Positions 1-7,759 of a stretch of DNA of 28,967 nucleotides are shown piece by piece. Source of the stretch: Thermoplasmata archaeon (GTDB taxonomy: Archaea > Thermoplasmatota > Thermoplasmata > Lutacidiplasmatales > UBA184). The notes under the pieces were generated by a model. The model was not told where the DNA came from. It was given only the letters and a program-made list of their open reading frames with translations, and made no database searches. How positions within the stretch are numbered: position 1 is the stretch's first letter; each line of letters opens with the position of its first letter. A program made the position numbers and the translations under genes. The stretch is taken from contig JAKATE010000005.1 of NCBI GenBank assembly GCA_021828085.1, positions 1-28,967 of the forward strand, written 5' to 3'.

Positions 1-1539
1 CGCCCCTGTCGGGCAGAGCCCGGTGGTGTTGATGGTGATGGCGTTGAGGATGTTCTGCGGGGTGTTGTTGAGCGGGTAGTGCAGCGCCCCGTCCCAGGCC
101 GGGTTCGGGGCGAGCGCCGGGTTGGTCTTGTAGATCTGCTTCGCCACGTTGGCGTTGGGGAGCAGGGACTGACAGAGGATCCAGCCGGGGTTCACCTGGT
201 AGCCGGGGTAGGTGGAGAACAGGCAGGTCCGGGCCAGGCTGAACAGCACGTCCGAGGGGTAGACCGGGTAGTGCGCCCCCGTGATCGGGTCGTAGAACTG
301 GGCCGAGGGGTTGATCACGAAGGTGTAGTTGCCGTTCTTGTCCACCAGGTCGTTGCCGTAGAGGGCCGTGCACTGGGTGCTTCCCGGCACACAGGTGGCG
401 AGGTTGGGGACGAAGTCCGACGCTGCCGGTCCGAGGTTCGATCCACTGTAGGTGACCAAGGTCTGGTAGACGTTGAGGATCGGCTCGTATCCGACGGTCT
501 CGTAGTCGATGGCGGGGTCCTCAGAGACGGAACCGCCTGGGGATAGCTCGTAGGCGGTCAGCGTGCCGCGGGAGGGCGGGGCGGGGTAGGAGACCGGGAA
601 AGGGAGGGCCCCGTGGTTCGGGACGTCCGACCCCACGAAGATGGTGAAGGTGAAGTTGCTGTCCGCGTAGAGGGTCGTCCCGCCGTCCTGGTACGACGTG
701 GGGGCCACGAAGGCGACCGGGTAGGCCCCGATGGCCGCGCTCGAATCAGCGAAGACGGAGACGACCATGGGGGACCCGGGCCCAAGCCCGTTCCCCTCGG
801 GGCTCCCCAGGGTGAGGGCCCGCGCCGAGGGGCCGAGGAGCGTGAAGTAGGGCGAGGCGAGCGAGGCGTTCGGGTCCGAAGGAGGACCGGTGACCCACGC
901 CTCGAGCGAGACGAACTGCCCCGGCCGCAACACCGCGCTGGCCCCCTGGCGCGTGGTGGAGTTCGCCGTGACGTTCCCCTGGGCGAGGACCTTGTTGCCA
1001 AACCCGCTCGCGTTGGGAGCGGGGGTGACCGTGACCAGGGGGAGCGCCCCCAGATCGCTCAGGGTCTGCCCCTGGGTGTCCGCGGCCTGGACGTAGATGT
1101 AGTACAGCCCAGGGGAGGCGTAGGTGTGCACGACCCGGCTGGAAGTGTTCTCCTCGGTGGACCCATCCCCGAACCAGAACGCGTAGTCCGTGGAGGTCCG
1201 GTTCTGCGTGAGGGAGACGTTGATCGGAACGGGTTCGCCCGCCGTCACCGGATTCAGTAACGGCTGGGCCTGGGCGCCATAGACGCTCTCCACCCCGGGG
1301 GAGCAGATGGGGGAGGTCACCGGCTCGCAGGTGGTCCGGCTGGTGGAGCTCGAGCCGCCGGGCGAGCCCAGGTTCGCCCCCGCGAAGATGAGCAGGTAGC
1401 CGCCGAACCCCACGACCACGATCAGCACGACGAGCAGGGCGAGGAAGGTCCGGCGCCGGTTCTTCTCCTCGGCCGCGGAGACCGGGGGGAAGGCGGACGA
1501 GGCTTCCGGCTCCTCCCGGGCGCTGCTCGGTTGGGACAT
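1..1539 (-). CDS. Membrane-anchored PKD and family-5 solute-binding protein (3' end outside window)
   Basis: The 513 visible residues run off the left edge. A charged cytoplasmic N-terminus ends in NRRR and leads into one membrane segment (about 31-53), so the rest should lie outside the cell. A PKD-type beta domain (about 97-173) carries the hallmark FWFGDGS and VVHTYASPGLY. A second Thr/Asn/Ser-rich beta region follows (about 180-302). From about 325 the sequence resembles SBP_bac_5, the peptide-binding component of Dpp/Opp ABC importers: DYETVGYEPILNVYQTLVTY, then NYTFVINPSAQFYDPITG and PVYPSDVLFSL. Peptide or another small solute is the family's usual ligand; the specificity here is unknown. 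Anchoring by an N-terminal helix instead of a lipobox is visible. The ATG at 1537-1539 has a TATA element about 36 bp upstream. No transporter permease or ATPase gene is in view. Confident in the SBP family, moderately in the PKD call. Confidence 0.85.
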   Translation of the reverse strand, partial: MSQPSSAREEPEASSAFPPVSAAEEKNRRRTFLALLVVLIVVVGFGGYLLIFAGANLGSPGGSSSTSRTTCEPVTSPICSPGVESVYGAQAQPLLNPVTAGEPVPINVSLTQNRTSTDYAFWFGDGSTEENTSSRVVHTYASPGLYYIYVQAADTQGQTLSDLGALPLVTVTPAPNASGFGNKVLAQGNVTANSTTRQGASAVLRPGQFVSLEAWVTGPPSDPNASLASPYFTLLGPSARALTLGSPEGNGLGPGSPMVVSVFADSSAAIGAYPVAFVAPTSYQDGGTTLYADSNFTFTIFVGSDVPNHGALPFPVSYPAPPSRGTLTAYELSPGGSVSEDPAIDYETVGYEPILNVYQTLVTYSGSNLGPAASDFVPNLATCVPGSTQCTALYGNDLVDKNGNYTFVINPSAQFYDPITGAHYPVYPSDVLFSLARTCLFSTYPGYQVNPGWILCQSLLPNANVAKQIYKTNPALAPNPAWDGALHYPLNNTPQNILNAITINTTGLCPTGA

Positions 1540-1574
1540 GCGCCCTCTGGCAACGGAAATCGAGCCGAAGGGTG

Positions 1575-1582
1575 TTATATAT
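1575..1582 (-). promoter_or_regulatory. TATA box for the solute-binding protein gene
   Basis: An AT-only octamer (ATATATAA on the minus strand) sits in the 78-bp gap between the KaiC-like gene and this one. It lies 36-43 bp ahead of the ATG, which predicts a leader of only about 10-15 nt. It suggests the gene has its own promoter even though the gene upstream is on the same strand. Confidence 0.6.
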
Positions 1583-1617
1583 GTGCCACAGCGGCGCGGG
1601 TGGGGATGTCCCCCCGG

Positions 1618-3945
1618 CTACCGGATGTGGTCGAGGGAGAACGACCCCAGGTTGAAAGCGCGCCGGGTGAAATTGTAGGCGATCCACGCGCGCGACTGGA
1701 CCTCCCCGAGCCCCTTCACGGAGAGGTAGGTCTTCAGCTGGTCGACCTTGAGGTTGATGGAACCGTCCATGAGGTGCTCGAGGAGCTGGACGTCGTTCTC
1801 GCTGTGCATCCCGGCGTCGACCATGTAGTAGCAGAGCGCCCGCTCCATCTTGCGCCGGCCCACGAAGGGCTGCAGGAAGCGTAGCGTGCCGGCGACGTCG
1901 AGGTAGGCGGCCACGGTGCTCACCGACTCGAAGACCAGGCGGTAGTACTCCGCCTCCTTGCGGAAGGTCGCCGCCGCCTCGTCGACGGCCTTGGAGAGGC
2001 TCTCCAGGAGGTTCTTGTCGTCGGGGGAGAGCATGGTGACCAGGGGGTCGCTCGAGGTGATCCCCAGGCTCATCGAGTAGAGGTCCACGTAGCGCACCAG
2101 CCCGCGCTTCTCGTACTCCGGGTAGGCGGGGAGGATGCTCGTCATCTCCTCGCGGACGGTGGTGGTGGCCTTGTCGGAGAGGAGCCAGAGGATGGGGGCC
2201 CCCTTCTTGAGCCCCTCGGCGGCGAGCATCCGGGCGAGCAGTTCCTTCCCCGTGTGCGCCGGGCCGTTCACCAGGACGTTGGTGCCCAGCGGGAGGCCGC
2301 CGAAGAGCAGGTCGTCGAGCCGGGGGACCCCGGTCCGGAGCTTGTTCGCCTCCACCTCCTCCTTCATCACCGAGCGCGCCTCCGCGAGCTCCTCGTCGGA
2401 GACCTCGCGCTCACGCTTCTGGAGCTCCTCCAGGCGCTGGTGGAGGTACTGCTCCCGGGTGCGCATCTCCTCCTCCTTGCGCGAGAGCTCGGACTCGAGG
2501 TCGCGCAGCTTGCGGGTCTTGCTCACGACCTCCGGGTCCGCGGAGATCTTCCGAGCCTCCTCGAGTTGGCGGACCTCCGCCTGGAGCGTTTGCTCCTTGA
2601 CCCGGAGCGCCTCCTCCCAGTGGATGAGCTCCTTCTCCTTGAACTGGACCGGCTGGAGCTTCCGCTCCATCTCGTCGGCTCTGAGCATGAGCTCGTCGAG
2701 CCTCGCCTTGAGCTCGTTCTCCTTGAGCGCCTGGGAGCGCTCGCGCGCCTCCAGCTCGTCGAGCGCCTTCTTCATCTCGCCGTTGAGCGTCTTCGGCTCG
2801 AGCGCGGCGAGATGCGTGTGGCGCTCGTTGAGCTCGCGCTCCGCGCGCAGGTTCTGGACGGTCTCCTCGAGCTGGATGATGCGGCGACGGTGGTCAGCCT
2901 CCCTCTCCGAGTAGGCCCGCTCCTTGTCCTCGAGCTCCTGCTGGAACCTCAGCCCCAGCTCCCGCTGCGCCCCGGCGCCGGTGCCGCTCTGCTCCTGCGC
3001 CTGGCGCAGCGCCTCTCGCAGCTCGGCGATCTGCTGGTCGCGCTCCCCGAGGAGCCGCTGGGCCTCCGTGGCGCTGGAGGCTCCCCGCGCGCTCTCGAGC
3101 TGGCGTTTGAGCTCCTGGATCTCCGCCTCCCGGCTGGAGAGCGCCTCCTCCCGGGCGCGCGCCTCGCGGTTGCGGACGTACTTGATGACGGCCACGGAGC
3201 CCTTCTTCACGTGCTCGAGCTCCTCCTCGAGCTCCCGCCGGCGGGTCCGCTCGTCGTGCAGTTGACGGGTGAGCTCCTGGGCCTCTCGCAGCAGCTCCCC
3301 GGGCTCGAAGCTCTCGTTCCGGGCCTTGTGGAGCAGCTCGGTGAGCCATTGGAGGACCGCCTCCTCCCGCTCCCGGAGATCCTCCGGTATGGTGGCCCCC
3401 GCCCCTCGTCCCCCCCGACCCTTGGAAGGGGCGCGGGGAGGGCTCACGACGGGAACGGAAGCCGACGCCTCCAGCGCGGGGGTCGGGGCCTCCACTGGAG
3501 GGACGGCGGCCGCCGGGGCATTGAGGGCCCGGGCCCCCTCCTCCCCGACCCAGGCCTCCAGCACGCTGTCGTCCCCGGCGATCCACCGACGCAGCGCCTC
3601 CCCCCCCACCGGTCGGGATCCCGGCGGGGCCTTGCGAACGGGGCGGGTCTTGCCCGGGGGCTTGGAGCGACTGGCCAGCCACTTGGAGAGGAGCGCCTCG
3701 TCCCCCTGCGGAGGGGGTCCGCTCTTGAGGATGCGCTGGGCGTCCTCTTCGGAAAGGCCGGCGGAGACGAGCTGGTCCCGGGGGGCCTGGCGGGCCTCCG
3801 CGGGGGTGGTGAACCCGGCGGCGAAGAGCCCCTCAGCCGCGGCCGGAGCGACGGAGAGCTCTTCCGCAAGCTTCTGGACGGCCTCGTCCCGGCTGGGGGC
3901 TTCCTTGCCCGGAGGAGCACCGGCCCGTGGGGCCGCCTCGGCCAT
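1618..3945 (-). CDS. Coiled-coil KaiC/RAD55-like ATPase-fold protein with altered Walker motifs
   Basis: 775 residues in three parts. Residues about 18-75 resemble the small helix-hairpin-helix domain in front of archaeal RadA-like proteins (EGLFAAGFTTPAEAR, then LVSAGLSEEDAQRIL). After a Pro/Ala-rich linker, about 190-535 is a long, highly charged coiled coil. Residues about 540-775 are a RecA/KaiC-type domain: the entry motif TGVPRLDDLLFGGLPLGTNVLVNG and a P-loop GPAHTGKE at 561-568. The P-loop ends in Glu where Ser or Thr normally coordinates magnesium, and the Walker B-like strand RLVFES (669-674) has Glu in place of Asp. The family resembles archaeal KaiC/GvpD/RAD55-like ATPases, whose roles are mostly unknown and often tied to signalling or chromosome functions. 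Whether this one hydrolyses ATP is doubtful. The start ATG has a TATA box 30 bp upstream. Confidence 0.85.
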   Translation of the reverse strand: MAEAAPRAGAPPGKEAPSRDEAVQKLAEELSVAPAAAEGLFAAGFTTPAEARQAPRDQLVSAGLSEEDAQRILKSGPPPQGDEALLSKWLASRSKPPGKTRPVRKAPPGSRPVGGEALRRWIAGDDSVLEAWVGEEGARALNAPAAAVPPVEAPTPALEASASVPVVSPPRAPSKGRGGRGAGATIPEDLREREEAVLQWLTELLHKARNESFEPGELLREAQELTRQLHDERTRRRELEEELEHVKKGSVAVIKYVRNREARAREEALSSREAEIQELKRQLESARGASSATEAQRLLGERDQQIAELREALRQAQEQSGTGAGAQRELGLRFQQELEDKERAYSEREADHRRRIIQLEETVQNLRAERELNERHTHLAALEPKTLNGEMKKALDELEARERSQALKENELKARLDELMLRADEMERKLQPVQFKEKELIHWEEALRVKEQTLQAEVRQLEEARKISADPEVVSKTRKLRDLESELSRKEEEMRTREQYLHQRLEELQKREREVSDEELAEARSVMKEEVEANKLRTGVPRLDDLLFGGLPLGTNVLVNGPAHTGKELLARMLAAEGLKKGAPILWLLSDKATTTVREEMTSILPAYPEYEKRGLVRYVDLYSMSLGITSSDPLVTMLSPDDKNLLESLSKAVDEAAATFRKEAEYYRLVFESVSTVAAYLDVAGTLRFLQPFVGRRKMERALCYYMVDAGMHSENDVQLLEHLMDGSINLKVDQLKTYLSVKGLGEVQSRAWIAYNFTRRAFNLGSFSLDHIR

Positions 3946-3974
3946 GAGCAGTCCTCTATTACTCCGACTCAGAG

Positions 3975-3980
3975 TATATA
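3975..3980 (-). promoter_or_regulatory. TATA box for the coiled-coil ATPase gene
   Basis: TATATA, 30-35 bp ahead of the ATG at 3945, which implies a nearly leaderless transcript. The hexamer is self-complementary, but the plus-strand gene starts 100 bp away, so I assign it to the minus strand. Confidence 0.6.
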
Positions 3981-4076
3981 GGTTGGTCGACGAAGGCTTC
4001 CCAGGGCCCGGGGAGGCCCGGACTCCGTTCCCCGACGCTCCGTCAAAGGTTTGGCCTCTGCCCGTCTTGGCGGTCC

Positions 4077-5048
4077 GTGGAAGCCCGCTGGCGCGTGATG
4101 GTCTGGCTGGTCTTGTTCGTCGCCTCGCTGTTCATCCTGCCGGGGGCCATTCCACCAACCCGCCAGCCAAGCTACACCGTCGCCCCCCTCTCCCTGGGGA
4201 ACCACTGGATCCTGGGGGGCTCCCCCTCGGGGTCGGGGCCTACCCCCCGCCTCTACGTCAACGTCACCCGGACCGTCACCGGTCGCAACGGGACCGCGGC
4301 GGAGGTCTCCCTCAGCTATCAGGGGACCCCCGCCGGGGCCGCTCCTTGGCCGTGGACCAACCTCACCTATGAGGACCCCACGGGCCTGTACACCTCCCTG
4401 GGACTGGCCTGCCCCTCCGGGAACGGGACGCTCCGCCCTTCCGAGCCGATCCCCCTGGGGCTCACCTTCCCGCTGGCGGGAGGGGGCTCGAGCCTCCTCG
4501 CGACCAACGGGACCCTCACGGGGAGCTGCGGGAACGGCCCGGTGGAGGTCGTCGTGGAGGGGAATTACACGGCCGAGCCCCCGCCGGGGGGAAGCCGGTG
4601 CGCGCTCTACCTCTGCGACCTGGCCTGGAGCTACCCATGCGCCTACACTCTCCAAGTGACCAGCCCCGGGGGCGTGCTCCTCTGGTCGTCCTCCTTCCAG
4701 GGCGTCTACGTCCCTTCCCAGTCGGGCTTCCAGAGCGTCCGCGCGAGCTCCCCCCTGGGACGGTTCAACGCCACGCTGGCGGTGAGCTCCGCCTCCGGCA
4801 CCCCCCCGAACCCTCCCCTCTGGATCCAACTGCTGGAGAGCGCCGGGGTGGTGCTCTTCGTGCCGGTCCTGGCCGTCCTCCTGGAGGCCCTGCGCTTCCG
4901 CGGACGGCTTCGACGGGAGGAGGAACGGGACCGGGAGGTCCTCCGCGAGCTCGTCACGTCCGGTTCCGAGGACCCTTTCGCGGAACCGCTGGAAGAGCTC
5001 CCGCCGCCGGCCGATCGCGACCCCGGGCCCGGAGAACTCCCTAAATAG
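4077..5048 (+). CDS. Unrecognised extracytoplasmic protein with N- and C-terminal membrane segments
   Basis: 323 residues with no family I recognise. An N-terminal hydrophobic stretch (about 8-24) looks like a signal peptide or anchor. A Ser/Thr/Pro/Gly-rich outer region follows, with seven N-x-S/T sequons and five cysteines (112, 151, 175, 180, 188) that could form disulfides. A second membrane helix lies at about 249-271, followed by a charged cytoplasmic tail of about 50 residues (RFRGRLRREEERDREVLRE). The overall design is a type I surface protein. The listed start is GTG at 4077; an in-frame ATG at 4098 directly before the hydrophobic stretch is an equally good start. Its stop codon lies inside the TATA box of the TyrRS gene 28 bp downstream. 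I see no clear promoter of its own. Confidence 0.75.
   Translation: MEARWRVMVWLVLFVASLFILPGAIPPTRQPSYTVAPLSLGNHWILGGSPSGSGPTPRLYVNVTRTVTGRNGTAAEVSLSYQGTPAGAAPWPWTNLTYEDPTGLYTSLGLACPSGNGTLRPSEPIPLGLTFPLAGGGSSLLATNGTLTGSCGNGPVEVVVEGNYTAEPPPGGSRCALYLCDLAWSYPCAYTLQVTSPGGVLLWSSSFQGVYVPSQSGFQSVRASSPLGRFNATLAVSSASGTPPNPPLWIQLLESAGVVLFVPVLAVLLEALRFRGRLRREEERDREVLRELVTSGSEDPFAEPLEELPPPADRDPGPGELPK
5042..5047 (+). promoter_or_regulatory. TATA box for tyrS
   Basis: TAAATA, 29-34 bp ahead of the tyrS ATG, which predicts a leaderless or near-leaderless mRNA. It overlaps the last codon and the TAG stop of the gene before it. Confidence 0.55.
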
Positions 5049-5075
5049 CGAAACCGCCGCTCCTGGGCCGGACCC

Positions 5076-6152
5076 ATGGATCTCGAGGAGCGTCTCCAAC
5101 TGGTCACCCGGAACAGCGCCGAGGTCCTCGTCCCGGAAGAGCTCCGATCGCTGCTCGAGCGGGAGGCGCATCCGAAGGCCTACATCGGCTACGAGCCGAG
5201 CGGCCAGTACACTGTGGGGCACCTGGTCACCATCGGCAAGGTCCGGGACCTCGCGGAAGCGGGGTTCGACGTGACGGTCTTCCTGGCCGACTGGCACGCC
5301 TACATCAACGACAAGCTGGGGGGGTCCTGGGAGCGCATCCGGGCCTCGGGGAAGGCCATGGAGTCGGTCTTCCGGGCGGCCGGGGTCTCCGAAGGGGTGC
5401 GCTTCCGATGGGCGAGCGAGCTCACGGCGCGCCCCGAGTACTGGGAGCGCGTCATCCGCTCGGCGAAGGCGATGACCCTCGCCCGGGTCAAACGCGCCAT
5501 CACCATCATGGGGCGGAAGGAGGACGAGGGGGAGCTCGACGCCTCGAAGCTGTTCTATCCGGCCATGCAGGTGGCGGACATCTTCGAGCTCCCCGTGGAC
5601 CTCGCGTACTCGGGAACGGACCAGCGCCGAGCCCACGTGCTCGCACGGGAGGTGGGCCGCCGGATGGGCTGGCCGGTGCCCGTGGCGCTGCACACTCCGC
5701 TCATCTCCTCCCTGAAGGGCGGAGGGCGCATGGACACGGACGACTCGGGGCTCCTCGAGCGCAAGATGTCGAAGAGCGACCCCGCCTCGAGCATCCCGGT
5801 GAGCGCTCCGGCAGAGGTCATCCGGGAGCGCCTCCAGCAAGCGTACTGCCCGGCCCGGGAGGTGGAGGGGAACCCGGTCGTCGAACTGGCACGCTGGGTG
5901 ATCCTCCCTTGGGAGGGACGCCTTCGCCTGGAGAGGCCCGAACGCTTCGGAGGTCCGCTCGAGTTCCCCGACGAAGGATCGCTCCTCTCGGCCTGGATTG
6001 CGGGGGAGGTCCATCCCCTCGACCTCAAGAGGGCCGTCGGAGAAGGTCTCCAGAGGATCCTCGCCCCCATCGCACAGGGGCTCTCCGAACCGTCGCTGGG
6101 CGAGGTTCTCACGGGGGACGGAGGGCTTCCTCCCCCCCGTTCGAGCGGGTGA
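5076..6152 (+). CDS. tyrS: Tyrosyl-tRNA synthetase, archaeal type
   Basis: 358 residues; class I synthetase that charges tRNA-Tyr with tyrosine in the cytoplasm. The HIGH-like motif is TVGHL (46-50), preceded by AYIGYEPSG, and the KMSKS loop is intact at 230-234. By alignment from memory with the Methanocaldococcus jannaschii enzyme, the tyrosine pocket is present: Tyr36 (for Tyr32), Gln165 and Asp168 in YPAMQVADI (for Gln155 and Asp158), and Gln183 in GTDQRRAH (for Gln173). The protein is somewhat longer than the compact archaeal enzymes of about 306-330 residues, through C-terminal sequence ending in a Gly/Pro-rich tail. TrpRS was considered, but the pocket residues match TyrRS. It converges with the MFS gene across a 55-bp gap. 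Confidence 0.95.
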   Translation: MDLEERLQLVTRNSAEVLVPEELRSLLEREAHPKAYIGYEPSGQYTVGHLVTIGKVRDLAEAGFDVTVFLADWHAYINDKLGGSWERIRASGKAMESVFRAAGVSEGVRFRWASELTARPEYWERVIRSAKAMTLARVKRAITIMGRKEDEGELDASKLFYPAMQVADIFELPVDLAYSGTDQRRAHVLAREVGRRMGWPVPVALHTPLISSLKGGGRMDTDDSGLLERKMSKSDPASSIPVSAPAEVIRERLQQAYCPAREVEGNPVVELARWVILPWEGRLRLERPERFGGPLEFPDEGSLLSAWIAGEVHPLDLKRAVGEGLQRILAPIAQGLSEPSLGEVLTGDGGLPPPRSSG

Positions 6153-6207
6153 GCCCTACCCTCTCCCGGAGAGAGGCGGCCGGCCGCAGAGGAGGGAAAG
6201 CGCACCC

Positions 6208-7491
6208 TCAGGACCCGGCGGGGCGTCGACCATCGAGGTTCCAGAGGGGTTTCAGGAGGGCGAACCCCAGCGCACTGACCAGCATGGCCCCCCCGGCGAC
6301 GAAGTAGGTCTCCACCGACCCGAGGACCGACACCAGGAGGGCCCCGACGGCGATCGCCGGTGGACCGGAGACGAAGCTCAGCACACCATCGACGGCGAAG
6401 TACCGACCCCGCAGGTCGGAAGGGACGAGGTTCTGCGAAGCCGTCAACCAGGCCGTCCCGGAATACCCTACCGCGAGGCCGATGACTGTGGTGGCGGCCA
6501 GCGTGACGAGAAGGTTGGGAAGGGAGCTCATCAGCACCAGGCAGGCTCCGCCTACGCCGCCATAGCCGAGCACCCAGGCGCGGCCGGCGTATCGGAGCCC
6601 CCGGGTCCGTCCCGTAAGGAACGATCCGATGACGTAGCCCGACGAATAGGTCCCCAGAAGGATGCCGAAGACGAGGGACCCCGCGTGGAGACCCTCGACC
6701 ACGAAGACCACGAGGTACGTGAAAGTGAGCGTGAAGAAGAAATTGAAGAACATCGCCGACAGCGACAACTGCCAGAGCCCCGCCTGCGCGAGCAACCAGC
6801 GAAAGCCCTCGCGCATCGAGGCCAACATCCCCTCCTTTCGGGCGCCGTGCGATAGCCCGACGTTGCTGGATCTTGGTCGGGAGGCAAGGAGGGCAGCCGT
6901 GACGAGGGCCGCGATTCCATACGCCAGAGCGGCGTACGCAAAGCCGAAGACCACCCCCACGGTGGCGATGATTCCACCCCCGATGGCGCCCGAGACCGCC
7001 TGCAGCGTGGAGGTCACAGCGCGGTCGATCCCGTTGGCATCGGTCAGGTCGTCGGCTTTGACCAGGTCGGGCAGGATGGAGTACGAGGTCGAGCGGCGGA
7101 GCTCGGAAGCTGCGGTCCAAGCCAGGACGAGGGCGACGAGGGGGGTGATCTGATAGCCAAGGCGGAGAGCGACCCCCGCGAGGAGAAGGAAGGCGACGGC
7201 CCGGACAGCGTGAGCGGTGATGAGCAGCCTCTTTCGGTCGAAACGGTCCACCCAGGTCCCTGCGGGCAGGCTCGTCCCGACGGCGGCCAAGGACTCCGCG
7301 AGGGCGACGAGGCCCACCTCGAGGGCCGAGCCCGTGGACGCGTAGACGTACCAGGCGACGACGACGCCCGCGACCGAGGTGGCAGTAGACGAGAGGGAGT
7401 CCTGGGCGAGATAGCCGAGGAACGACCGGCTCCGAAGGAGATGCCGGGCGAAGGGTCGCGGCCGATCCGAAGGTGGGGGGCCCTCCACCAC
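6208..7491 (-). CDS. MFS exporter, EntS/DHA3-like
   Basis: 427 residues, about 12 hydrophobic segments. The major-facilitator motif A, GTWVDRFDRKRLL, follows the second helix at about 78-90, and a second-half counterpart is GRTRGLRYAGR. The pattern fits the DHA3-like MFS_3 group, whose members export enterobactin, macrolides and other small molecules by proton antiport; the substrate here cannot be read from sequence. The start is GTG at 7491, and no in-frame ATG occurs before about residue 220. A TATA-like element 23-28 bp upstream would place transcription initiation at or next to this GTG, supporting a leaderless start. It is transcribed away from the RHH-proteasome gene. Confidence 0.88.
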   Translation of the reverse strand: MVEGPPPSDRPRPFARHLLRSRSFLGYLAQDSLSSTATSVAGVVVAWYVYASTGSALEVGLVALAESLAAVGTSLPAGTWVDRFDRKRLLITAHAVRAVAFLLLAGVALRLGYQITPLVALVLAWTAASELRRSTSYSILPDLVKADDLTDANGIDRAVTSTLQAVSGAIGGGIIATVGVVFGFAYAALAYGIAALVTAALLASRPRSSNVGLSHGARKEGMLASMREGFRWLLAQAGLWQLSLSAMFFNFFFTLTFTYLVVFVVEGLHAGSLVFGILLGTYSSGYVIGSFLTGRTRGLRYAGRAWVLGYGGVGGACLVLMSSLPNLLVTLAATTVIGLAVGYSGTAWLTASQNLVPSDLRGRYFAVDGVLSFVSGPPAIAVGALLVSVLGSVETYFVAGGAMLVSALGFALLKPLWNLDGRRPAGS

Positions 7492-7513
7492 CGGTAATCG
7501 ATGCCCCGGAGCG

Positions 7514-7519
7514 ATAAAG
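7514..7519 (-). promoter_or_regulatory. TATA-like element for the MFS gene
   Basis: CTTTAT on the minus strand, 23-28 bp ahead of the GTG start, within an otherwise GC-rich stretch. Confidence 0.45.
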
Positions 7520-7713
7520 CCCCCGGGTTGAACAAAGGGGACAGATTGGGCGCAAACGCGCCGGGAGCCACTGGCTTGGTGCGTAGACCTTCGGGCTCCC
7601 CCCTCCCAGCGATCGAGGGCAAGGTCGCCGGTCCCCGGCGCGACCGCCGAAAGGGCGAGACGAGGGCGTCGTGAGGGGGTTGCAGACCTCGGGGGGTGGT
7701 GGGAAGCAAGTAC

Positions 7714-7723
7714 TTTATAAATA
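7714..7723 (+). promoter_or_regulatory. TATA box for the RHH-proteasome fusion gene
   Basis: TTTATAAATA is the best archaeal TATA box in the window. It is 34-43 bp ahead of the ATG at 7757, predicting a transcription start near 7745, inside the inverted repeat at 7731-7759. It argues for the ATG at 7757 over the in-frame TTG at 7742. Confidence 0.8.
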
Positions 7724-7730
7724 CGCTCGT

Positions 7731-7759
7731 CATACGTTGTATTGGAGTTCCAACGTATG
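7731..7759 (+). promoter_or_regulatory. Perfect inverted repeat over the start site, likely operator
   Basis: CATACGTTG (7731-7739) and CAACGTATG (7751-7759) are exact reverse complements separated by 11 bp, so the half-site centres are 20 bp apart, about two helical turns. The repeat begins 8 bp after the TATA box, covers the predicted transcription start and ends on the ATG. Because the gene encodes a ribbon-helix-helix domain, autoregulation is the natural reading. A hairpin in the mRNA is possible only if transcription starts upstream of 7731. Confidence 0.6.

Noticed and set aside
2254..3981. A 575-residue plus-strand open frame with Leu-rich repeats opposite the coiled-coil protein
   Set aside because: The Leu periodicity is the reverse complement of Glu/Lys/Arg codons in the coiled coil, not a real repeat protein.
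3969..6014. A 681-residue open frame antisense to the surface protein and TyrRS genes
   Set aside because: It mirrors two genes with clear coding signatures and has low-complexity Arg/Gly/Pro sequence; long antisense frames are expected at this GC content.
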